Shown here: one piece after another, positions 55,599 through 64,000 of the stretch | How the letters are laid out: each line of letters opens with the position of its first letter | Numbering within the stretch: position 1 is the first letter of the stretch | Source of the DNA: Miscanthus floridulus | Lineage: Eukaryota > Streptophyta > Magnoliopsida > Poales > Poaceae | DNA length: 64,000 bases | NCBI RefSeq assembly: GCF_019320115.1 | Contig: NC_089591.1 | Span: 62,009,798-62,073,797 of the forward strand | Direction of reading: 5' to 3' | Position numbers and translations under genes: made by a program | The notes under the pieces: model-generated | The model's database searches: none | What the model was told of the DNA's origin: nothing | The model's input: the letters and a program-made list of their open reading frames with translations, nothing else

Positions 55599-55779
55599 TT
55601 CTCTCCCTTTATCTCACCTTATAACTTAAACTTAACTTACTTTATCATTTTCTCATTCCATCATAGATCAGTGCATAGAGCGTGCCTCGTCATCACGGTC
55701 AGTTATCATTAGATTAATAGCTATAATACACCTCTCTGTTTTATAACAGATTCTCATCTAGGTCCTTATTGTCTAGGAA
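55599..55779 (-). other. Copia 2 polypurine tract and 3' spacer
   Basis: TTCTCTCCCTTT at 55599-55610 is the complement of the tract AAAGGGAGAGAA. No coding follows until RNase H. Confidence 0.5.
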
Positions 55780-57138
55780 TCATGGGATTTCCCTTAAACC
55801 CATACCGGCTAAGTGTTCTCTAAACACATTAGGTGGTAAGCCTTTTATGAGCGAATCCACGAGCATCTTTTCTATACTTATGTGCTCAAGACTAATTACA
55901 TGATCCTGGACTTTGTCTTTTACAACATAATACTTTATGTCAATATGTTTGGCAGCACCACTTGACTTATTGTTGTAAGCATAACATACTACTGGATTAT
56001 TATCGCAGTATAACTTGAGTGGCTTATGTATGTCGTCTACCACTTTCAACCCAGGCATAAACTTCTTCAGCCAATTCACCTGTCCTATGGCCTCATAACA
56101 TGTTACAAACTCGGCATACATCATAGACGATGTATTGACAGTTTGCTTAGAGATTTTCCACGATATAGCTCTTCCAGCAAGAGTAAATATGTATCCTGAC
56201 GTGCACTTTCTATCATCTTCCGTATAATCTAAATCTGAATACCCCTCTATGTGTTGGGAATCAGATCTCATGTACGTTAGCATTTGACCTTTTGTGCCTT
56301 ACAAGTAACGCAAAACTTTCTTTACCAGTCTCTAGTGTTCTATTCCTGGATTACTCTGATATCTGTCAAGTAATCCGGTAACAAATGCTAAGTTAGGGCA
56401 TATACACACTTGAGCATACTGTAAACTTTTGATAGCTGAAGTATATGGAACTGCTTTCATTTGATCAATCTCATATTGGTTCCTGGGACATTGAAATTCT
56501 CCAAATCTATCGCCCTTGATTACGGGAGCAGGTGAAGGCTTATAATTTTGCATACTGTATTTCTTTAGAACCTTTTCTAAGTATGCCTTTTGTGATAGTC
56601 CTAAAACTTTATTTTCCCTATCTCGATGAATCTCTATTTCTAGAACGAATGAAGCTTCACCGAGATCTTTCATATCAAACTTGGAGGACAAGAACTTTTT
56701 TGTTTCTAGTAGTAGATTAACATCACTACTAGCGAGTAAGATGTCATCCACATATAAGATTAGGAAAATGTATTTCCCATTCTTGAACTTTGCATAAACA
56801 CAATTGTCCTCTATATTTTCTTGAAACCCAAACTTTCTTATTGTACTATCAAACTTTAAATACCACTGTCTTGATGCTTGTTTTAATCCATAAATGGATT
56901 TCTTCAAGCGGCATCCCATATGTTCTTTTCCTTCCACAATAAAACCTTTTGGTTGTGTCATGTAAATATTTTTCTCTAAATCCTTGTTTAGCAAGGCTAT
57001 CTTTATATCCATCTGATGTAATTCTAAATCATAATGTGCTACAAGCGTCATTATGATTCTAAAAGAATCTTTACATGAGACTGAAGAAAATGTCTCATTA
57101 TAATCTATGCTTTCTCTTTGCATAAAGCCTTTCTCCAC
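55780..57138 (-). pseudogene. Copia 2 reverse transcriptase and RNase H, with stops
   Basis: From 57138: FMQRESIDYNETFSSVSCKD, HQMDIKIALLNKDLEKNIYM, YGLKQASRQWYLKFD and ILYVDDILLASSD with the YVDD active site, then FDMKDLGEASFVLEIEIHRD. Two in-frame stops near 56332 and 56290 separate RNase H: HIEGYSDLDYTEDDRKCTSG, MYAEFVTCYEAIGQ, LYCDNNPVVCYAYNN, KHIDIKYYVVKD and KGLPPNVFREHLAGMGL. A Tork/Angela-type lineage is suggested by the C-terminus. Confidence 0.85.
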
Positions 57139-57719
57139 AAGTCACGTTTTAAATCTTTCTATATTTCCTTTGAAGTCATATTTAGTTTTGTAGACCCATT
57201 TACAGCCTATTGTCATGGCTCCTTTAGGAATTGTTTCTAAGTTTCAAACTCTGTTGGTATTCATCGATCTTATTTCATCCTGCATGGCTTCAAGCCACTT
57301 TGATGAGTGAGCACTTTGGCTTCTTCAAATGAGGTGGGATCATCCTCTATTTGAAATTCTTCACATTCATAGACTTCATAGTCATCAGGAATGGCTGATT
57401 TCCTGACTCTTTAAGAGCTTCTAGGGGCCTTGTTAGTTGACACTTGTTCTATATGAAGCTGTTGTTGCTCTTCCTCATGTCTGACAACGGGTTCTATGGG
57501 ATCCTAAATGACATGTTCCTCATGTTCATTCATTGTTGCTATAGGAGAACTAACAACATGTGCTATTACTACAGTGACATGCATTGTTGGTACAACAACA
57601 TGTAGCGTGAAGAATGATTCCTAAACCATTCAGAGTGGGCACGTATACCCACTTTTCAAAATTAATTTCTCATGCTACCATGCTTCCCTTGACCATATCA
57701 TCCTCCAAGAACACAGCGT
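57139..57719 (-). pseudogene. Copia 2 RT N-terminal part and linker, badly decayed
   Basis: The region joining integrase to RT has many stops; acidic, Asn/Glu-rich linker sequence and a YDFKGNIERFKT-like phrase can be traced on the minus strand. Confidence 0.5.
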
Positions 57720-58375
57720 GTCTTGTTTCTACAAACCTCGTATGTCTGTCAGGACAATAGAAGCGATAACTTTTGATTTTTTTGGATAGCCAATAAAATG
57801 ACAACTAACTGTCTTAGAGTCTAGCTTTCCTATGTTTGGATTAAAGACTTTAGCCTCAGCTGGATAACCCCACACACATAAATAGTTAAGTGAGAGTTTC
57901 TTTCCTATCCATAACTCATATGGTGTTTCGGGCACCAACTTGCTTGGCACTCAATTAAGAATATGAGTGACGTTTTTTAACGCCTCTATCCATAAATTTA
58001 TCGGTAGAGTAGAGTAACTTATCATACTTCCCACTATATCCATTAAGGTACGGTTGCGTCTTTCAGCTACTCCATTCTACCAAGGCTTGTCCGGTATAGA
58101 GTACTAGCCTATTGGGTAATTATGCCATTTTCCTGTAAGAATATTGCAAAAGGTCCAGGAACTTGGCCATATGGGGTGTGTCGACGGTAGTACTCTGCCC
58201 CACGGTCGGATCTTACTACTTTAATCTTTAAGTCGTGCTGATTTTCTACTTCAGCATTAAAAATCTTAAATTTATCCAATGCTTCTGATTGTTCTTTAAT
58301 TGGATAAATATAACCAAAATGAGAATAATCATCTGTGAATATTATAAATGAATCATAACCATCCACACTCTTCAT
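57720..58375 (-). pseudogene. Copia 2 integrase, broken
   Basis: From 58375: MKSVDGYDSFIIFTDDYSHF (first Asp), VVRSDRGAEYYRRHTPYGQ (second Asp) and FLQENGI, a stop, then WQNGVAERRNRT-like sequence with the catalytic Glu. The C-terminus is 57950-57729 (VPETPYELWIGKKLSLNYL, HFIGYPKKSK). Confidence 0.8.
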
Positions 58376-58989
58376 AGGAAAAGGACCACAAATGTCTGTG
58401 TGAACTATTTCTAAAATTCATGCGCTTCGTTTGGCATTTTTCTTTATTTTCTTAATATACTTTTCTTTTATGCAATTAATGCATTGTTCTAAATCTAAAA
58501 ATTCTAAAGGCGGAAGAATTAATTTCTTAATCAATCACTCTATTTTTCCCCTCAAAAAATGACATAAACGACAATGCCATAATTTTGATGATACATCATG
58601 AATTCTCTTCCGCTTATTTGTTGCATTCATAGACGAGGAATTATTCTCATTCTCAGTGCTAACAGCATTCACTTTCTCAGAAAGTGATAACAAATAAAGC
58701 TTGTCTTATCAAAAGGCAAGATCAACACACTTATTATTAACACAATCTGATATTTGCCATTACCAAAATGGCAATCATATTCATCATCGTCTAGACGTGA
58801 AACAATTATCAAATTTCTACACAAAGAGGGTACATAAAGGACATCTGAAAGCTGAAGTATAAAACAATCATCTAATTTTAGAGAGAGATCTCCAATGGTT
58901 TCAACTTCAGCTTCAACTCTATTTGTAATTTTAATTCTTCTTTCTCCTCTTTATAGGGTCCTCCTCGTATGAAATCCCTGTAATGAATT
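58376..58989 (-). pseudogene. Copia 2 pre-integrase region, decayed
   Basis: A weak trace of the GAG-pre-integrase domain with several stops. No continuous frame. Confidence 0.45.
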
Positions 58990-59940
58990 TGTAACATAAA
59001 TAGTTACACTTGAATTAATCCACCAAGTAGATTTTGCATAGCTTAAATACAAGGACTCATCTATAAATGTAATGAAGTCCTCACATCTCTTTAAAAGGTT
59101 CTTCAGAAAATCTGGACAGTCCCTTTGGTATTGTCTATGCTTCTTACACCATTTACACTGATCATTTTTAACTTGGGCATTGTTGTTCTTCTGATGGTGG
59201 TCATTCTGAGGGGCTTTTCCTTAAGGTTTGGCATTCTTGTTAAAATTCTTCTTTTTATTGTCCTTGACATGGTTAGCAGAGTCACCATGTGAGCTTTTAA
59301 GCCTCTCATCTTCTTGCACATACATTGCTATGAGCTTCTCAATGTCTCATTTGTTGGGCTACATGTTGTAATTAATAACAAAAGTTTCGTACTCTTTAGG
59401 CAATGAAGCAAGAACCAAATAAATCAGGAACTCATCCTTGAGCCCTAAATCCATTGGCTTGAGCTTGGAAGCCATGTTGCTCATCTTCAATATGTGTTCT
59501 CTTATCTCTCCATCAGAGTATTTCTCATTAAATAATTTCTTTATCAGGGTACTAGCATAAGCCTTTGTAGAGCCAGTAAACTGACTCTCCACTTTCTTGA
59601 GATACTTAGTGGCGGTGTCATAATCTGGGATTGACTCCCTTATTGCATATGAAATAGTGGACTTAGCCACCATCAAGCACTTGCAGTTCGAAATATCCCA
59701 TTTCTTACGATCAATATTGTATTTCATTCTCACTTCTGTATGATCTCGCTACCGAGCAGTGAAATCAGCATCAATTTTATTTTCTTCCCTCACCGGATCC
59801 ACTGGCTTAGTAGGACACGAAGAGGTAAGCGCTAGGTCATTTTTGGATAGCGCAAGTGCTAATTCATACTTCTATCGCCATAGACGATGGTTGTCCCCTT
59901 TAAGAGGCGGAATGTGCGATATGAATGCCATAGGGTTGAG
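58990..59940 (-). pseudogene. Copia 2 gag and protease start, broken
   Basis: Gag begins at an ATG near 59931 (MAFISHIPPLKGDNHRLW), followed by stops. The 59733-59359 part reads KKWDISNCKCLMVAKSTISY and LIKKLFNEKYSDGEIREHIL, the UBN2 gag pattern. The knuckle is CKWCKKHRQYQRDC, with altered spacing around the Gly-His. The protease reads STWWINSSVTIYVTNSLQGF, where the family has WIDSGAT, so the catalytic Asp is Asn and the Gly is Ser. Confidence 0.8.
59933..59940. repeat. 8 bp target duplication, left copy
   Basis: GGGTTGAG, repeated exactly at 62739-62746. Confidence 0.9.
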
Positions 59941-62738
59941 TAGGGATGAAAACGGATCGGATACAAATGGATATCACTCATATTATATTTGTTTTCATAT
60001 TTTTGTTCGGATTCGGATTCGGACACGGATAGCGTTCGGATACATATACGAATATGGATTGACTCGGTTATGGATACGAATAATGAGTATCAAATACGGT
60101 ATGAATCGGATTCGGAGAAGGTCAGATACAAATATCTATTCGGATATATATATATATATATATCATACGTGCGCAAACCATTACACCACTCTATGAGTCC
60201 ATAATCCATCTAGATTAAGCCAAAAGACTAAAGAGTAAAGCAACAAATAAGATAAAGATACATATACATCAAACATCATACAAGCACCAATCTTCACGGC
60301 ATGAGTAGAAATAGCCAAGCTCATGGCTTCATGGGTCTCATGGAGTCATGGTCATGGATTCAAGATCTACAATCCTTATATAGGCTATTTTTTTTATTTG
60401 AGAAAGTTTGAACAAAATATAGTTTAAATTTCACAAGTGTGTGCCATAGTTTTAGAAAGTCTATATGAGATTCAAGAATTTGTGACTAGTGTTTGATAAA
60501 ACTTTCTTAAATGGGAAAATTAGCTATGTAACAATTGTAGATCTTGCTGAGATGATCAAACTTGGTATTCAGAGTTTTTTCATCTGAGGTCATTTAGTGT
60601 CTCATTTGAGCAAGTTTGACCAAGTCAAATTTGGTCAAATGAAAAAACAGCACTTTGACTCTAGTATTATGAACTCTAAATGACTTCAAATTGAAACATT
60701 TTGAATACCAAGTTTGTTCAACTCATCAAGATTTACAATTATTGTTTTGGTCAACTTTCCATTTGAGATAGTTTGGACGGTTTAAATTTATGATTTTTAA
60801 ATTTTGACGCCTATAAACTAGTTTTCGGAACCCTAGATTGTCTCAAATTGAAAAGTTTTGAATACCAAGTTTGTTCAGCTCATCAAGATCTAAAACCCTT
60901 ATATAGGCCATTTTTTCATTTGAGAAAGTTTGAATAAAATGAGTTCAAATTTCACAAGTGTGTGACATGGTTTCAAAAAGTCTATATGAGATTCAAGAAT
61001 TTGTGACTAGTGTTTGATAAAACTTTTTCAAATGGGAAAATGAGCTATGTAACAATTGTAGATCTTGCTGAGATGATCAAACTTGGTATTCAGAGTTTTT
61101 TCATCTGAGGTCATTTAGTGTCTCATTTGAGCAAGTTTGACCAAGTCAAATTTGGTCAAATGAAAAAACAACACTTTGACTCTAGTATTATGAACTCTAA
61201 ATGACTTCAAATTGAAAAGTTTTGAATACCAAGTTTGTTCAACTCCTCAAGATCTACAATTATTGTTTTGGTCAACTTTCCATTTGAGATAGTTTGGACG
61301 GTTCAAATTTGTGATTTTTAAATTTTGACGCTTACAAACTAGTTTTCGGAACCCTAGATTGTCTCAAATTGAAAAGTTTTGAATACCAAGTTTTTTCAGC
61401 TCATCAAGATCTACAATCCTTATATAGGCCATTTTTGCATTTGAGAAAGTTTGAATAAAATGTAGTTCAAATTTTACAAGTGTGTGACATAGTTTTAGAA
61501 AGTCTATATGAGATTCAAGAATTTATGACTAGTGTTTGATAAAACTTTCTCAAATGACAAAATGAGCTATGTAACAATTGTAGATCTTGATAGGATGATC
61601 AAACTTGGTATTCAGAGTTTTTTCATCTGAGGTCATTTAGTGTCTCATTTGAGCAAGTTTGACCAAGTCAAATTTGGTCAAATGAAAAAACAACACTTTG
61701 ACTCTAGTATTATGAACTTTAAATTACTTCAAATTGGAAAGTTTTGAATACCATGTTTGTTCCACTCATCAAGATCTACAATTGTTATTTTGGTCAACTT
61801 TCCATTTGAGATAGTTTGGATGGTTCAAATTTGTGATTTTTAAATTTTGACGCCTACAAACTAGTTTTTGGAACCCTAGATTGTCTCAAATTGAAAAGTT
61901 TTGAATACCAAGTTTGTTTAGCTCATCAAGATCTACAATCCTTATATAGGCCATTTTTTCATTTGAGAAAGTTTGAACAAAATGTACTTCAAATTTCACA
62001 AGTGTGTGACATGGTTTTAGAAAGTCTATATGAGATTCAAGAATTTATGACTAGTGTTTGATAAAACTTTCTCAAATGACAAAATGAGCTATGTAACAAT
62101 TGTAGATCTTGCTGAGATGATCAAACTTTGTATTCAGAGTTTTTTCATCTGAGGTCATTTAGTGTCTCATTTGAGCAAGTTTGACCAAGTCAAATTTGGT
62201 CAAATGAAAAAATAACACTTTGACTCTAGTATTATGAACTCTAAATGACTTCAAATTGAAAAGTTTTGAATACCAAGTTTGTTCAACTCCTCAAGATCTA
62301 CAATTGTTGTTTTGGTCAACTTTCCATTTGAGATAGTTTGGATGGTTCAAATTTATGATTTTTAAATTTCGACGCCTACAAATCAGTTTTCGGAACCCTA
62401 GATTATCTCAAATTGAAAAGTTTTGAATACCAAGTTTGTTCAGCTCATCAAGATCTACAGTCCTTATATAGGCCATTTTTTATTTGAGAAAGTTTGAAAA
62501 ATATCCGGATAATATCCGTTTTAATAATATCCGGATATATCCGATACTTATCCGGATTATCCGATATCCGCCGGATATCGATGATATTACATTCGTATTT
62601 GATATCCGCCTAAGATATCCGTTTTATTATTCGTATTCGAAAAAAATTACGGATATCCGAGTAACTATCCAGATAAGTGTTCATATTTGTTTGGTCGAAC
62701 GAACGGTCGAATAAATATCCGTACCGTTTTCATCCATA
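59941..62738. mobile_element. Non-autonomous hAT element, 2.8 kb
   Basis: Ends TAGGGATGAAAACGG and CCGTTTTCATCCATA are inverted repeats (one mismatch). A perfect 8 bp duplication flanks the element. Both ends are dense in CGGAT/ATCCG motifs (left 59955-60150, right 62500-62720), fitting subterminal binding sites. The interior is almost entirely a four-copy 522 bp tandem array with no open frame. Mobilisation would need a transposase in trans; the TIR differs from the hAT at 50578, so that element is not the obvious source. Confidence 0.92.
60367..62500. repeat. 522 bp tandem repeats, four copies plus partial
   Basis: Units start CTACAATCCTTATATAGGC at 60367, 60890 (as CTAAAACCC), 61411 and 61933, with a partial fifth at 62455. 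Lengths are 523, 521, 522 and 522. Within a unit, phrases such as TTTGAGAAAGTTTGA, GAGCAAGTTTGACCAAGTCAA and TTTTGAATACCAAGTTTGTTC are themselves related, hinting at an older shorter repeat. Confidence 0.92.
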
Positions 62739-62746
62739 GGGTTGAG
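62739..62746. repeat. 8 bp target duplication, right copy
   Basis: GGGTTGAG, perfect partner of 59933-59940. Confidence 0.9.
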
Positions 62747-63290
62747 TCCTGAAAACAACGTCAGAGATAGTGAGAAAATATGACATAATAATTGCATGCC
62801 TTAATTTAACGGTGGTCAAAATTAAAATATATAATATTATTCTACATTAATTCTATATCACCGTTGGGCAGAAATAGAATTAATGCTTGGAAAAACTCAT
62901 GAATACAAAATTATAATATTGCTATTATCCGCCCTGTTTGCTTGGCTTATAAGCCGTACTTTTTCAGCCAACGAACATTATTTTTCTCTCACAACAAATA
63001 AGTCAACAGTACTTTCAGCCATAGCTTATCAGCCAAGCGAACAGGACGATCAACGTTGGTCAGAAAAATAACAATATCATAATTTACTGAATAAAATTAA
63101 CTGCTCTTCAAATTAAATCATCCCATTGGTTCGATTTAATTTGAAGATAATAAACATCTAATTTGCAGCGGAAACATGAAAAACAATTTATTTACTTTTC
63201 AGGAGCATTTTGATTACTTATCTACTCTCTAAAAATTAAACACGTTGGTGCAAATTTATAGAGATAAAAACTAGATAAAACATATTGTCA
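62747..63290 (-). other. Copia 2 5' leader and unresolved flank
   Basis: AT-rich sequence continuing the copia leader beyond the hAT. A primer-binding site and 5' LTR were not recognised. Includes a MITE (62930-63048). Confidence 0.4.
62930..63048. mobile_element. Tourist-type MITE, about 119 bp
   Basis: CGCCCTGTTTGCTTGGCTTA on the left and GCCAAGCGAACAGGACG on the right, with TTTTTCTCTCACAACAAAT and AAGTCAACAGTACTTTCAGCC. Same family as 45253 and the fragment at 421. Confidence 0.75.
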
Positions 63291-63329
63291 ATATGCTACT
63301 GAAAAAAAAGAAAAAACTTAAAGCTGTTA

Positions 63330-64000
63330 TCTACTGTTCATTCAGCCCGGGACTTAAATCGGCCCACAGCCTATTCGCGCGCTACGCGTTTCCGCATCCC
63401 AGGGCGCAACCTGTGCCTGGACCGGGATTCTGCTCTCCCGCCTGGACCAAATTCGGCCCGAGCGCTATGAGCCGTCGATCGTGATCCGACGGTCGCGCGC
63501 GAGGATTGGAGGAACAAAACCCCCTCCCGGTCGCTCCCCCAAACCCTATGGCTCACTCTCTTCCTCTACTTCTCTCTCTTCACCGCGCTACACACCACAG
63601 CCGCCGCAGCCGACGACTCTGAGACGGGCACGATGTAGGAGATGGCGTCGTCGTGGCACCCCTCGCCGGCGCACGCGTGTGGCCAGAGCCGCGCGCGGCG
63701 CCATCGAGCGACACAACGGTGGTGCCATTTGGAGCCCCGCGCTAGTGGACGCGGAGCGCTGGCTAGCCGACGACTTGGGCTTTTCTTCCCGCGTGCCGAC
63801 GAGGCATCGGCGGGTCCTTCTTCCCGCGCGCGACGGCGTCGACGGTGATGAAGAAACCAGGTAGGTTCCTCCCCCTCTCTGTCCGTTTCGCTTCTAGGGT
63901 TTGGGTTTGGTTAGACTGTTTATGCTCGATTCGAACCAATCGATTCATCTCCTTCTACTTTCTACTCAATTTCTACCTCAAGAACTAGATCTACACCTAG
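63330..64000 (+). other. Promoter and 5' exon of a gene running off the right edge
   Basis: Composition shifts sharply to GC-rich. Features are GAGCCGTCGATCGTGATCC, pyrimidine tracts (CTCTCTTCCTCTACTTCTC), GGGTTTGGGTTTGG, and a likely first splice donor (CCAGGTAGGTTCC at 63858-63870). The combination is typical of a grass 5' UTR with a first intron. Short frames start at 63549, 63642 and, without an ATG at its true start, 63651-63864; none is clearly the protein start. Confidence 0.4.

Larger units (their letters stand above)
55150..63290 (-). mobile_element. Decayed Ty1/copia element 2, interrupted by hAT
   Basis: Minus-strand order from the right: leader, gag, protease, integrase, RT, RNase H. 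The 3' LTR ends at 55598 (complement of TGTTAGGTTGATC), followed by a polypurine tract complement (TTCTCTCCCTTT). The outer end of this LTR and the whole 5' LTR were not identified, so outer boundaries are approximate. Every domain has stops or shifts. A hAT insertion sits at 59941-62738. Confidence 0.65.

Noticed and set aside
60367..62500. CRISPR-like repeat array
   Set aside because: Units are 522 bp contiguous tandem repeats without spacers, inside a plant hAT element.

Overview
The window looks like nuclear DNA of a grass, most likely a large-genome panicoid such as sugarcane, Miscanthus or sorghum. The reasons are GC-rich coding starts, spliced plant genes, dense 120-340 bp Tourist and Stowaway-type MITEs, nested Ty1/copia elements with long LTRs, MULEs that carry host gene pieces, and hAT and PIF/Harbinger elements. 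The species call is inference. No rRNA, tRNA or CRISPR array was seen. Only two host genes look intact: LCBK1 (815-5334, eight exons, sphingoid long-chain base kinase; its first exon may lie off the window) and a two-exon class I HD-Zip transcription factor (23174-24081) related to the ABA- and drought-responsive HOX22/HOX24 clade. A third gene may begin at 63.5 kb and run off the right edge.

Layout, 0-24 kb. LCBK1 is followed directly by an unusual LTR retroelement (5550-9120). It has a tRNA-iMet-type primer site and LTRs about 95% identical. In place of pol it carries intron-free pieces of unrelated host genes: an antisense glutaredoxin-like fragment, alpha-tubulin, an unrecognised gene and adenosine kinase. 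Next come a long-TIR DNA element (9186-10053), a LINE-like insertion with a 17 bp target duplication (10860-12483), a 214 bp tandem array (13313-13954), a decayed PIF/Harbinger element (14961-17558) and a truncated DDI1 copy that keeps its introns (17929-18962). A promoter-like GC-rich stretch with a possible organelle-derived segment leads to the HD-Zip gene.

Layout, 24-40 kb. A MULE-like element with degenerate ATGTTGCAAGTGTTTCA-type repeats is split by a 14 kb minus-strand Ty1/copia element (25641-39624). That element has an intact 516-residue reverse transcriptase/RNase H frame, a decayed extra ORF between pol and the 3' LTR, 30 bp minisatellites in both LTRs, and a nested solo LTR (32700-34496) that interrupts integrase.

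Layout, 40-64 kb. A MITE-rich AT stretch holds a broken PADRE/DUF4228 gene (43883-44341). It is followed by a Pack-MULE (47924-49593) whose arms carry inverted copies of a BAHD acyltransferase 5' end, and by a nearly complete hAT transposon (50578-53986) broken by one stop codon. That hAT sits inside a second ATGTTGC element. A decayed minus-strand copia element (about 55150-63290) follows; its protease aspartate is lost, and it is interrupted just upstream of gag by a non-autonomous hAT (59941-62738) built from four 522 bp tandem repeats.

The host genes do not form an operon or pathway. The main story is nested transposition and repeated capture of host gene sequence by four or more element classes.
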